Shown here piece by piece: positions 26,451-40,210 of a DNA stretch of 64,000 nucleotides. Source of the stretch: Hydractinia symbiolongicarpus. Its lineage: Eukaryota > Cnidaria > Hydrozoa > Anthoathecata > Hydractiniidae. The DNA lies in NCBI RefSeq assembly GCF_029227915.1, contig NC_079881.1:2294001-2358000 (forward strand), read 5' to 3'. Numbering within the stretch: the first letter of the stretch is position 1; the number at the start of each line of letters is the position of its first letter. Under the pieces are notes generated by a model, which saw only the letters and a program-made list of their open reading frames with translations, did not search any database and was not told where the DNA came from. Both the position numbers and the translations under genes were made by a program.

Positions 26451-27084
26451 GCAATCGCTGAGTTCCAGCAATCATGTCAAATTAAGAAGAATGTTATTTC
26501 TTGTACTCAAAGTGGCTCATTTATCACATTTATAAGGTCAAAGTCCAAAATCAGTTCAATTAAGTCCCACAGTCAAACGTTTTACTGATAAAAGCGATGC
26601 AACCTAGTAATATCCGAATACTATCGCTAAATACATTGTGGGGACGAATATGTGACGCAACCGTTGTAACTCAAACGGATTGATACCGTTAGAAAGTCAA
26701 TGAAATGTAGTTTTTGAAACTGTCGCTATTTCTTCAGCGCGTGATAACGGCTAGGATTGGTCCCACAGTGAAAAATAACTTTTTTATTTAAATTTTTAAA
26801 TGAAGCGCTACCACAGCGCCCAGTGTAATCGCTGAGTTCCGGCAATCATGTCAAATTAAGAAGAATGTTATTTCTTGGGTCCAGTTGGCTCACTTATCAC
26901 ATTCATAAGGTTACAGTCCAAAGTTAGTTCAATTAAGTCCCAGAGCCAATCGTTTTACTGTTAAAAGCGATATAACTTAGTAATATCGGAAGAATATCAC
27001 TAAATACATGTGGGGACGAATATGTGACGCAACCGTTGTAACTCAAACAGATTGATACTGCAAAGAAGTCAATGAAATGTAGTT

Positions 27085-28275
27085 TTTGAGAATGTCTCCA
27101 TTTCTTCAGCGCGTGCTAACGGCCAGGATTGATCCCACAGTAAAAAGAGACTTATTTATCTAACTTTTTAAATAAAGCACTACCACAGAGACTAGTGTGC
27201 TCGCTAAATTCCAGCAATGATGTCGAATTAAGAAGAATGTTATTCCTTGGAGCCCAGTTGGCTCATTTATTGCATTTACAAGGTCACAGTCCAGAATCAG
27301 TTCAATTAAGTCCCACAGTCAATCGTCTCACTGTTAAAAGCGATATAACTTAGTAACATCGGAAAGATATCACTAAATACATGTTGGTACGAATATGTGA
27401 TTCAACGTTGCAACTCAAACGGATTGACACCGTTAGAAAGTCAATGAAATGTAATTTTTGAAACTGTCTCTATTTCTTCAGGGCGAACTAACGGCTGGGA
27501 TTGGTCCCACAGTAAAGAATGACTTATTTAACTTAATCTTTTAAAAAAACTCTACCACAGCGCCCAGTGCAATCGCTGAGTTCCAGCAATCATGTCAAAT
27601 TAAGAAGAATGCTATTTCTTGTTGTCAAACTGGCTCATATATCACATTTATAAGGTCAAAGTGCAAAATCAGTTCAATTAAGTCCCACAGTCAAACATTT
27701 CACTGTTAAAGGCGATGCAACCTAGTAACATCCGAATACTATCGCTAAATACATGTTGGTGCGAATATGTGATTCAACGTTGTAACTCAAACGGATTGAT
27801 ACCGCCAAGAAGTCGATGAAATGTAGTTTTTGAGAATGTCTCTGTTTCTTCAGCGCGCGATAACGGCTAGGATTGGTCCCACAGTAAAAAATGACTTTTT
27901 TATTTATATTTTTAAATGAAGTGCTACCACAGCGCCCAGTGTAATCGCTGAGTTCCGGCAATCATGTCAAATTAAGAAGAATGATATTTCTTGGGGTACA
28001 GTTGGCTGACTTATCACATTTATAAGATCACAGTCCAAAGTTACTTCAATTAAGTTCCACAGTCAATCGTTTCACTTTTAAAAGCGATATAACTTAGTAA
28101 TATCGGAAAGATATCACTAAATACATGTTGTTACGGATATGTGACGCAACCTTTGTAACTAAAACGGATTGATACCGCCAAGAAGTCAATGTAATGTAGT
28201 TTCTAAAACTGTCTCTATTTCTTCAGTGCGAACTAACGGCTGGGATTGGTCCCACAGTAAAAAATGACTTATTTA
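27085..28275 (+). repeat. Segmental duplication within family A, copy 2
   Basis: Partner of 20,760-21,950 (offset 6,324 bp). To its right the match to the copy 1 region continues at smaller offsets. 'ctaccacaac' at 28,297 corresponds to 22,721 (offset 5,576), and 'cttaactaag' at 29,017 to 24,177 (offset 4,840), though 25,666 is an equally good partner for the last. Each step loses close to two monomers. The flank to the left instead resembles 19,560-20,060. Confidence 0.8.
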
Positions 28276-31200
28276 ACTTAGTTTTTAAATAAAAGGCTAC
28301 CACAACGCCCAGTGCAATGGCTGAGTTCCAGCAATCATGTCAAATTAAGAAGAATATTATTTGTTCTAGTCAAACTGGCTCATTTATCACATTTATCAGG
28401 TCAAAGTCCAAAATCAGTTCAATTAAGTCCCACAGTCAAATGTTTCACTGATAAAAGCGATGCAATCTAATAATATCCGAATACTATCGCTAAATACATG
28501 CGGGGACGAATATGTGACGCAACCGTTGTAACTCAAACGGATTGATACTGTTAGAAAGTCAATGAAATGTAGTTTTTGAAACTGTCGCTATTTTTTCAAC
28601 GCGTGATAACGGCTAGGATTGGTCCCACAGTGAAAAATAGCTTTTTTATTTAAATATTTAAATGAAGCGCTACAACAGCGCGCAGTGTAATGGCTGAGTT
28701 CCGGCAATCATGTCAAATTAAGAAGAATGTTATTTCTTGGGTCCAGTTGGCTCACTGATCACATTCATAAGGTCACAGTCCAAAGTTAGTTCAATTAAGT
28801 TCCACAGCCAATCGTTTCACTTTTAAAAGCGATATAACTTAGTAATATCGGAAAGATATCACTAAATACATGTTGTTACGGATATGTGACGGATCCTTTG
28901 TAACTAAAACGGATTGATACCGCCAAGAAGTCAATGTAATGTAGTTTTTGAAACTGTCTCTATTTCTTCAGTGCGAACTAACGGCTGGGATTGGTCCCAC
29001 AGTAAAAAATGACTTACTTAACTAAGTTTTTAAATAGAGGCTTCCACAGCGCTCAGTGCAATCGCTGAGTCCCAGCAATCATGTCAAATTAAGAAGAATG
29101 TTATTTCTTGTAGTCAAAGTGGCTCATTTATCACATTTATAAGGTCAAAGTTCAAAATCAGTTCAATTAAGTCCCACAGTCAAACGTTTCACTGATAAAG
29201 GCGATTCAACCTAGTAATATCCGAATACTATCTCTAAATACATGTGGGGACGAATATGTGACGCAACCGTTGTAACTCAAACGGATTGATACCGTTAGAA
29301 AGTCAATGAAATGTAGTTTTTGAAACTGTCGCTATTTCTTCAGCGCGTGATAACGGCTAGGATTGGTCCCACAGTGAAAAATAACTTTTTTATTTAAATT
29401 TTTAAATGAAGCGTTACCACAGCGCCCAGTGTAATCGCTGAGTTCCGGCAATCATGTCAAATTAAGAAGAATGTTATTTCTTGGGTCCAGTTGGCTCACT
29501 TATCACATTCATAAGGTTACAGTCCAAAGTTAGTTCAATTAAGTTCCACAGTCAATCGTTTCACTTTTAAAAGCGAAATAACTTAGTAATATCGGAAAAA
29601 TATCACTAAATACATGTTGGTATGAATATGTGACGCAACCGTTGTAACTCAAACGGATTGATACCGCCAAGAAGTCAATGTAATGTAGTTTTTGAAACTG
29701 TCTCTATTTCTTCAGTGCGAACTAACGGCTGGGATTGGTCCCACAGTAAAATATGACTTACTTAACTAAGTTTTTAAATAGAGGCTTCCACAGCGCCCAG
29801 TGCAATCGCTGAGTTCCAGCAATCATGTCAAATTAAGAAGAATGTTATTTCTTGTAGTCAAAGTGGCTCATTTATCACATTTATAAGGTCAAAGTCCAAA
29901 ATCAGTTCAATTAAGTACCACAGTCAAACGTTTCACTGATAAAAGCGATTCAACCTAGTAATATCCGAATACTATCTCTAAATACATGTGGAGACGAATA
30001 TGTGACGCAACCGTTGTAACTCAAACGGATTGATACCGTTAGAAAGTCAATGAAATGTAGTTTTTGAAACTGTCGCTATTTCTTCAGCGCGTGATAACGG
30101 CTAGGATTGGTCCCACAGTGAAAAATAACTTTTTTATTTAAATTTTTAAATGAAGCGCTACCACAGCGCCCAGTGTAATCGCTGAGTTCCGGCAATCATG
30201 TCAAATTAAGAAGAATGTTATTTCTTGGGTCCAGTTGGCTCACTTATCACATTCAAAAGGTCACAGTCCAAAGTTAGTTCAATTAAGTTCCACAGTCAAT
30301 CGTTTCACTTTTAAAAGCGATATAACTTAGTAATATCGGAAAAATATCACTAAATACATGTGGGGACGAATATGTGACGCAACCTTTGTAACTAAAACGG
30401 ATTGATACCGCCAAGAAGTCAATGTAATGTAGTTTCTGAAACTGTCTCTATTTCTTCAGTGCGAACTAACGACTGGGATTGGTCCCACAGTAAAAAATGA
30501 CTTATTTAACTTAGTTTTTAAATAAATGGCTTTCACAGCGCCCAGTGCAATCGCTGAGTTCCAGCAATCATGTCAAGTTAAGAAGAATGTTATTTTTTGT
30601 AGTCAAAGTGGCTCATTTATCACATTTATAAGGTCAAAGTCCAAAATCAGTTCAATTAAGTCCCACAGTCAAACGTTTCACTGATAAAAGCGATGCAACC
30701 TAGTAATATCCGAATACTATCGCTAAAAACATGTGGGGACGAATATGTGACGCAACCGTTGTAACTCAAACGGATTGATACCGTTAGAAAGTCAATGAAA
30801 TGTAGTTTTTGAAACTATCGCTATTTCTTCAGCGCCTGATAACGGCTAGGATTGGTCCTACAGTGAAAAATAACTTTTTTATTTAAATATTTAAATGAAG
30901 CCCTACCACAGCGCCCAGTGTAATCGTTGAGTTCCGGCAATCATGTCAAATTAAGAAGAATGTTATTTCTTGGGGTTCAATTGGCTCACTTATCACATTC
31001 ATAAGGCAACAGTCCAAAGTTAGTTCAATTAAGTTCCACAGTCAATCGTTTCACTGGTAAAAGCGATATAACTTAGTAATATCGGAAAAATATCACTAAA
31101 TACATGTTGGTAGGAATATGTGACGGATCCATTGTAACTCAAACGGATTGATACCGCCAAGAAGTCAATGTAATGTAGTTTTTGAAACTGTCTCTATTTC

Positions 31201-34143
31201 TTCAGTGCGAACTAACGGCTGGGATTGGTCCCACAGTAAAAAATGACTTACTTAACTAAGTTTTTAAATAGAGGCTTCCACAGCGCCCAGGGCAATCGCT
31301 GAGTTCCAGGAATCATGTCAAATTAAGAAGAATGTTATTTCTTGTAGTCAAAGTGGCTCATTTATCACATTTATAAGGTCAAAGTCCAAAATCAGTTCAA
31401 TTAAGTCCCACAGTCAAACGTTTCACTGATAAAAGCGATTCAACCTAGTAATATCCGAATACTATCTCTAAATACATGTGGGGACGAATATGTGACGCAA
31501 CCGTTGTAACTCAAACGGATTGATACCGTTAGAAAGTCAATGAAATGTAGTTTTTGAAACTGTCGCTATTTCTTCAGCGCGTGATAACGGCTAGGATTGG
31601 TCCCACAGTGAAAAATAACTTCTTTATTTAAATTTTTAAATGAAGCGCTACCACAGCGCCCAGTGTATTCGCTGAGTTCCGGAAATCATGTCAAATTAAG
31701 AAGAATGTTATTTCTTGGGTCCAGTTGGCTCACTTATCACATTCATAAGGTCACAGTCCAAAGTTAGTTCAATTAAGTTCCACAGTCAATCGTTTCACTT
31801 TTAAAAGCGAAATAACTTAGTAATATCGGAAAAATATCACTAAATACATGTTGGTATGAATATGTGACGCAACCGTTGTAACTCAAACGGATTGATACCG
31901 CCAAGAAGTCAATGTAATGTAGTATTTGAAACTGTCTCTATTTCTTCAGTGCGAACTAACGGCTGGGATTGGTCCCACAGTAAAATATGACTTACTTAAC
32001 TAAGTTTTTAAATAGAGGCTTCCACAGCGTCCAGTGCAATCGCTGAGTTCCAGCAATCATGTCAAATTAAGAAGAATGTTATTTCTTGTAGTCAAAGTGG
32101 CTCATTTATCACATTTATAAGGTCAAAGTCCAAAATCAGTTCAATTAAGTCCCACAGTCAAACGTTTCACTGATAAAAGCGATTCAACCTAGTAATATCC
32201 GAATACTATCTCTAAATACATGTGGGGACGAATATGTGACGCAACCGTTGTAACTCAAACGGATTGATACCGTTAGAAAGTCAATGAAATGTAGTTTTTG
32301 AAACTGTCGCTATTTCTTCAGCGCGTGATAACGGCTAGGATTGGTCCTACAGTGAAAAATAACTTTTTTATTTAAATTTTTAAATGAAGCGCTACCACAG
32401 CGCCCAGTGTAATCGCTGAGTTCCGGCAATCATGTCAAATTAAGAAGAATGTTATTTCTTGGGTCCAGTTGGCTCACTTATCACATTCATAAGGTCACAG
32501 TCCAAAGTTAGTTCAATTAAGTTCCACAGTCAATCGTTTCACTTTTAAAAGCGATATAACTTAGTAATATCGGAAAAATATCACTAAATACATGTGGGGA
32601 CGAATATGTGACGCAACCGTTGTAACTCAAACGGATTGATACCGCCAAGAAGTCAATGTAATGTAGTTTTTGAAACTGTCTCTATTTCTTCAGTGCGATC
32701 TAACGGCTGGGATTGGTCCCACAGTAAAAATTGACTTATTTAACTTAGTTTTTAAATAAAAGGCTACCACAACGCCCAGTGCAATCGCTGAGTTCCAGCA
32801 ATCATGTGAATTTAGAAAGAATGTTATTACTTGTAGTCAAAGTGGCTCATTTATCACATTTATAAGGTCAAGGTCCAAAATCAGTTCAATTAAGTCCCAC
32901 AGTCAAACGTTTCACTGATAAAAGCGATGCAACCTAGTAATATCCGAATACTATCGCTAAATACATGTGGGGACGAATATGTGACACAACCGTTGTAACT
33001 CAAACGGATTGATACCGTTAGAAAGTCAATGAAATGTAGTTTTTGAAACTGTCGCTATTTCTTCAGCGCGTGATAACGGCTAGGATTGTTCCCACAGTGA
33101 AAAATAACTTTTTTATTTAAATTTTTAAATGAAGCGCTACCACAGCGCCCAGTGTAATCGCTGAGTTCCGGCAATCATGTCAAATTAAGAAGAATGTTAT
33201 TTCTTGGGTCCAGTTGGCTCACTTATCACATTCATAAGGTCACAGTCCAAAGTTAGTTCAATTAAGTTCCACAGTCAATCGTTTCACTTTTAAAAGCGAT
33301 ATAACTTAGTAATATCGGCAAGATATCACTAAATACATGTTGCTACGAATTTGTGACGCAACCGTTGTAACTCAAACGGATTGATACCGCCAAGAAGTCA
33401 ATGAGATGTAGTTTTTGAGAATGTCTCCATTTCTTCAGTGCGTGCTAACGGCCAGGATTGGTCACACAGTAAAAAAAGACTTTTTTATCTAAATATTTAA
33501 ATAAAGCGCTACCACAGAGCATAGTGTAATCGCTGAATTCCAGCAATCATGTCAATTTAAAAAGAATGTTATTTCTTGGGGTCCAATTGGCTCATTTATC
33601 ACATTGATAAGGTCACAGTCCAGAATCAGTTCAATTAATTCCCAGAGTCAATCGTTGCACTGTTAAAAGCGATACAACTTAGTAATATCGGAAAAAAATC
33701 ACTATCTACATGTTGGTACGATCATGTGACGCAACCGTTGTAACTCAAACCGACTGATACCGTTAGAAAGTCATTGAAATGTAGTTTTTGATGCTTTCTC
33801 TACTTCTTCAGTGCGCGATAACGGCTAGGTTGTGCCCACAGTACAAAATGACTTATTTATCTAAATTTTAAATGAAGTGATACTACAGCGCCCAGTGTAA
33901 TGCTGAGTTCCGGCAATCATGTCAAATCAAGAAGAATGATATTTCTTGGGGTCCAGTTGGCTTGCTTATCACATTTATAAGGTCACAGTCCAAAGTTACT
34001 TCGATTAAGTCACAGAGTCAATCGTTTCACTGTAAAAAGCGATATAACTCAGTAATATCGGAAAGATATCACTAAATACATGTTGGTACGAATATGTGAC
34101 GCAACCGTTGTAACTCAAACGGATTGATACCGCCAAGAAGTCA

Positions 34144-34177
34144 ATGAGATGTAGTTTTTCAGAATGTCTCCATTTCT
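34144..34177 (+). repeat. Shared A/B block, example in an A monomer
   Basis: The stretch runs 'atgaga', 'tgtagtttttcag', 'aatgtctc', 'catttct'. The same ordered words appear in family B monomers (see 58,907-58,942). Present with small variation in every A monomer, ending just before the ttcttcag anchor. Confidence 0.7.
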
Positions 34178-37100
34178 TCAGTGCGTGCAAACGGCCAGGA
34201 TTGGTCACACAGTAAAAAAAGACTTTTTTATCTAAATATTTAAATAAAGCGCTACCACAGAGCCTAGTGTAATCGCTGAGTTCCAGCAATCATGTCAAAT
34301 TAAGAAGAATGTTATTTCTTGTAGTCAAAGTGGCTCATTTATCACATTTATAAGGTCAAAGGCCAAAATCAGTTCAATTAAGTCCCACAGTCAAACGTTA
34401 CACTGATAAAAGCGATGCAACCTAGTAATATCCGAATACTATTGCGAAACACATGTTGGTACGAATATGTGATGCAACGTTGTAACTCAAACAGATTGAT
34501 ACAGTCAAGAAGTCGATGAAATGTAGTTTTTGAGAATGTCTTTGTTTCTTCAGCGCGTGCTAACGGCCAGGATTAGTCCCACAGTAAAAAGAGACTTATT
34601 TATCTAACTTTTAAATAAAACGCTACCACAGTGCCCAGTGCAATCGCTGAGTTTCAGCAATCATGTCAAATTAAGAAGAATGTTATTTCTTGTAGTCAAA
34701 GTGGCTCATTTATCACATTTATAAGGTCAAAGTCCAAAATCAGTTCAATTAAGTCCCACAGTCAAACGTTTCACTGATAAAAGCGATGCAACCTAGTAAT
34801 ATCCGAATACTATCGCTAAATACATGTGGGGACGAATATGTGACGCAACCGTTGTAACTCAAACGGATTGATACCGTTAGAAAGTCAATGAAATGTAGTT
34901 TTTGAAACTGTCATTATTTCTTTAGCGCGTGATAACAGCTAGGATTGGTCCCACAGTGAAAAATAACTTTTTTATTTAAATTTTTAATTGAAGCGCCAGC
35001 ACAGCGCCCAGGTTAATCGCTGAGTTCCGGCAATCATGTCAAATTAAGAAGAATGTTATTTCTTGTAGTCCAATTGGCTCATTTATCACATTGATAAGAT
35101 CACAGTCCAGAATCAGTTCAATTAATTCCCAGAGTCAATCGTTGCACTGTTAAAAGCGATACAACTTAGTAATATCGGAAAAAAATCACTATCTACATGT
35201 TGGTACGAATATGTGACGCAACCGTTGTAACTCAAACCGACTGATACCGTTAGAAAGTCAATGAAATGTAGTTTTTGAAGCTGTCTCTACTTCTTCAGTG
35301 CGCGATAACGGCTAGGTTGTGCCCACAGTACAAAATGACTTATTTATCTAAATTTTTAAATGAAGTGATACCACAGCGCCCAGTGTAATCGCGGAGTTCC
35401 GGCAATCATGTAAAATCAAGAAGAATGATATTTCTTGGGGTCCAGTTGGCTTGCTTATAACATTTATAAGGTCACAGTCCAAAGTTACTTCAATTAAGTC
35501 CCAGAGTCATTCGTTTCACTGTTAAAAGCGATATAACTCAGTATAAACGGAAAGTTATCGCTAAATACATGTGGGGACAAATATGTGCCGCAACCGTTGT
35601 AACTCAAACAGATTAACACCGTTAGAAAGTCAATGAAATGTAGTTTTTAAACGGTCTCTATTTCTTCATTGCGAACTAACGGCTGGGATTGGTCCCAAAG
35701 TAAAAAATGACGTATTTAACTTAATTTTTAAATAAAACGCTACCACAGTGCCCAGTGCAACCGCTGAGTTCCAGCAATCAAGTCAAATTAAGAAGAATGT
35801 TACTTTTTGTAGTCAAACTGGCGCATTTATCACATTTATAAGGTCAAAGTCCAAAATCAGTTCAATTATGTCCCACAGTCAAACGTTTCACTGCTAAAAG
35901 CGATGCAACCTAGTAATATCCGAATACTATCGCTAAATACATGTGGGGACGAATGTGTGACGCAACAGTTGTAACTCAAACGGATTGATACCGTTAGAAA
36001 GTCAATGAAATGTAGTTTATGAAACTGTCGCTATTACTTCAGCGCGCGATAACGGCTAGGATTGGTCCCACAGTAAAAAATGACTTTTTCAATTATATTT
36101 TTAAATGAAGTGCTACCACAGCGCCCAGTGTAATCGCTGAGTTCCGGCAATCATGTCAAATTAAGAAGAATGATATTATTTGGGGTACAGTTGGCTCACT
36201 TATCACATTTATAAGATCACAGTCCAAAGTTCCTTCAATTAAGTCCCAGAGTCAATCGTTTTACTGTTAAAAGCGATATCACTTAGTAATATCGGAAAAA
36301 TATCACTAAATACATGTTGGTATGAATATGTGACGCAACCGTTGTAACTCAAACGGATTGATACCGCCAAGAAGTCAATGTAATGTAGTTTTTGAGAGTG
36401 TCTCTGTTTCTTCAGCGCGTGCTGACGGACAGGATTAGTCCCACAGTAAAAAGAGACTTATTTATCTAACTTTTTAAATAAAGCACTACCACAGAGCCTA
36501 GTGTGCTCGCTGAATTTCAGCAATCATGTCGAATTAAGAAGAATGTTATTCCTTGGAGCCCAGTTGGCTCATTTATCGCATTTACAAGGTCACAGTCTAG
36601 AATCAGTTCAATTAAGTCCCACAGTCAATCGTCTCACTGTTAAAAGCGATGCAACTTAGTGATATCGGAAGAAAAACAGTAAATACATGTTGGTACGAAA
36701 ATGTGACGCAACCGTTGTAACTCAAACGGATTAACACCGTTAGAAAGTCAATGAAATGTAGTTTTTAAACCGTCTCTATTTCTTCAGCGCGAACTAACGG
36801 CTGGGATTGGTCCCAAAGTAAAAAATAACTTATTTAACTTAACTTTTAAATAAAACGCTACCACAGTGCCCAGTGCAATCGCTGAGTTCCAGCAATCATG
36901 TCAAATTAAGAAGAATGTTATTTCTTGTAGTCAAAGTGGCTCATTTATCACATTTATAAGGTCAAAGTCCAAAATCAGTTCAATTAAGTCCCACAGTCAA
37001 ACGTTTCACTGATAAAAGCGATGCAACCTAGTAATATCGGAATACTATCGCTAAATACATGTGGGGACGAATATGTGACGCAACCGTTGTAACTCAAACG

Positions 37101-37619
37101 GATTGATACCGTTAGAAAGTCAATGAAATGTAGTTTTTGAAACTGTCATTATTTCTTCAGCGCGTGATAACAGCTAGGATTGGTCCCACAGTGAAAAATA
37201 ACTTTTTTATTTAAATTTTAATTGAAGCGCCACCACAGCGCCCAGGTTAATCGCTGAGTTCCGGCAATCATGTCAAATTAAGAAGAATGTTACTTCTTGG
37301 GTCCAGATGGCTCACTTATCACATTCATAAGGTCACAGTCCAAAGTTAGTTCAATTAGGTTTCACAGTCAATCGTTTCACTTTTAAAAGCGATATAATTT
37401 AGTAACATCGGCAAGATATCACTAAATACATGTTGGTACGAATTTGTGACGCAACCGTTGTAACTCAAACGGATTGATACCGCCAAGAAGTCAATGAGAT
37501 GTAGTTTTTTAGAATGTCTCTATTTCTTCAGCGCGTGCTAACGGCCAGGATTGGTACCACAATGAAAAAAGACTTATTTATCTAAATTTCTAAATAAAGC
37601 GCTACCACAGAGCCTAGTG

Positions 37620-40210
37620 TTATCGCTGAGTTCCAGCAATCATGTCAAATTAAGAAGAATGTTATTTCTTGTAGTCAAAGTGGCTCATTTATCACATTTA
37701 TAAGGTCAAAGGCCAAAATCAGTTCAATTAAGTCCCACAGTCAAACGTTTCACTGATAAAAGCGATGCAACCTAGTAATATCCGAATACTATTGCGAAAC
37801 ACATGTTGGTACGAATATGTGATGCAACGTTGTAACTCAAACAGATTGATACAGTCAAGAAGGCGATGAAATGTAGTTTTTGAGAATGTCTCTGTTTCTT
37901 CAGCGCGTGCTAACGGCCAGGATTAGTCCCACAGTAAAAAGAGACTTATTTATCTAACTTTTTAAATAAAGCACTACCACAGAGCCTAGTGTGCTCGCTG
38001 AATTTCAGCAATCATGTCGAATTAAGAAGAATGTTATTCCTTGGAGCCCAATTGGCTCATTTATCGCATTTACAAGGTCACAGTCTAGAATCAGTTCAAT
38101 TAAGTCACACAGTCAATAGTCTCACTGTTAAAAGCGATTCAACTTAGTCATATCGGAAGAAAAACAGTAAATACATGTTGGTTCGAAAATGTGACGCAAC
38201 CGTTGTAACTCAAACGGATTAACACTGTTAGAAAGTCAATGAATTGTAGTTTTTAAAACGTCTCTATTTCTTCAGCGCGAACTAACGGCTGGGATTGGTC
38301 CCAAAGTAAAAAATGACTTATTTAACTTAACTTTTAAATAAAACGCTACCACAGTGCCCAGTGCTATCGCTGAGTTCCAGCAATCAAGTCAAATTAAGAA
38401 GAATGTTACTTCTTGTAGTCAAACTGGCTCATTTATCACATTTACAAGGTCAAAGTCCAAAATCAGTTCAATTATTTCCCACAGTCAATCGTTTCACTGT
38501 TAAAAGCGATATAAGTTAGTAATATCGGAAAAATATCACTAAATACATGTTGGTATGAATATGTGACGCAACCGTTGTAACTTAAACGGATTGATACCGC
38601 CAAGAAGTCAATGAAATGTAGTTTTTTAGAATGTCTCTATTTCTTCAGTGCGTGCTAACGGCCAGGATTGGTACCACAATGAAAAAAGACTTATTTATCT
38701 AAATTTTTAAATAAAGCCTTACCGCAGCGCCCAGTGTAATCGCTGAGTTCCAGCAATCATGTCAAATTAAGAAGAATGTTATTTCTTGTAGTCAAAGTGG
38801 CTCATTTATCACATTTATAAGGTCAAAGTCCAAAATCAGTTCAATTAAGTCCCACAGTCAAACGTTTCACTGATAAAAGCGATGCAACCTAGTAATATCC
38901 GAATACTATCGCTAAATACATGTGGGGACGAATATGTGACGCAACCGTTGTAACTCAAACGGATTGATACCGCCAAGAAGTCAATGAGATGTAGTTTTTG
39001 AGAATGTCTCCATTTCTTCAGTGCGTGCTAACGGCCAGGATTGGTCACACAGTAAAAAAAGACTTTTTTATCTAAATATTTAAATAAAGCGCTACCACAG
39101 AGCCTAGTGTAATCGCTGAGTTCCAGCAATCATGTCAAATTAAGAAGAATGTTATTTCTTGTAGTCAAAGTGGCTCATTTATAACATTTATAAGGTCAAA
39201 GGCCAAAATCAGTTCAATTAAGTCCCACAGTCAAACGTTTCACTGATAAAAGCGATGCAACCTAGTAATATCCGAATACTATTGCGAAACACATGTTGGT
39301 ACGAATATGTGATGCAACGTTGTAACTCAAACAGATCGATACAGTCAAGAAGTCGATGAAATGTAGTTTTTGAGAATGTCTCTGTTTCTTCAGCGCGTGA
39401 AAACTGCCAGGATTAGTCCCACAGTAAAAAGAGACTTATTTATCTAACTTTTTAAATAAAGCACTACCACAGAGCCTAGTGTGCTCGCTGAATTTCAGCA
39501 ATCATGTCGAATTAAGAAGAATGTTATTCCTTGGAGCCCAATTGGCTCATTTATCGCATTTACAAGGTCACAGTCTAGAATCAGTTCAATTAAGTCCCAC
39601 AGTCAATAGTCTCACTGTTAAAAGCGATGCAACTTAGTCATATCGGAAGAAAAACAGTAAATACATGTTGGTACGAAAATGTGACGCAACCGTTGTAACT
39701 CAAACGGATTAACACCGTTAGAAAGTCAATGAAATGTAGTTTTTAAACCGTCTCTATTTCTTCAGCGCGAACTAACGGCTGGGATTGGTCCCAAAGTAAA
39801 AAATGACTTATTTAACTTAACTTTTAAATAAAACGCTACCACAGTGCCCAGTGCAATCGCTGAGTTCCAGCAATCAAGTCAAATTAAGAAGAATGTTACT
39901 TCTTGTAGTCAAACTGGCTCATTTATCACATTTACAAGGTCAAAGTCCAAAATCAGTTCAATTATTTCCCACAGTAAATCGTTTCACTGTTAAAAGCGGT
40001 ATAACTTTGTAATATCGGAAAAATATCACTAAATACATGTTGGTATGAATATGTGACGCAACCGTTGTAACTTAAACGGATTGATACCGCCAAGAAGTCA
40101 ATGAAATGTAGTTTTTTAGAATGTCTCTATTTCTTCAGTGCGTGCTAACGGCCAGGATTGGTACCACAATGAAAAAAGACTTATTTATCTAAATTTCTAA
40201 ATGAAGCCTT
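37620..40210 (+). repeat. Tandem 4-monomer duplication (1,490 bp) in zone V
   Basis: Three consecutive monomers, about 37,620-38,720, recur at about 39,110-40,210. The rare 'ggccaaaatc' is at 37,711 and 39,201 (1,490 bp), and 'agtcaatagt', a rare change of the usual 'agtcaatcgt', is at 38,111 and 39,601 (1,490 bp). The fourth monomer is not shared: 38,720-39,110 is of another type from what follows 40,210. Confidence 0.7.

Larger units (their letters stand above)
20760..33400 (+). repeat. Family A zone IV: two-monomer (about 744 bp) alternation
   Basis: Two monomer types alternate through most of this zone. Type alpha has 'gtgataacggctagg', 'cacagtgaaaaataac' and 'aaatgaagcgctacc'. Type beta has 'gaactaacggctggg', 'cacagtaaaaaatgac' and, in many copies, 'aactaagtttttaaatagagg'. 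Alpha monomers fall about 744 bp apart (for example near 22,279, 23,026, 23,765, 25,253, 25,999, 26,744, 28,604, 29,347, 30,094, 31,580 and 32,321). The beta marker 'cttaactaag' is at 29,017 and 29,761 (744 bp) and at 31,251 and 31,995 (744 bp). Larger 4-monomer and segmental repeats are built on this dimer. Confidence 0.8.

Noticed and set aside
34005-34289. A 94-codon minus-strand frame
   Set aside because: Located across two satellite monomers; no homologous frame stays open in other copies.
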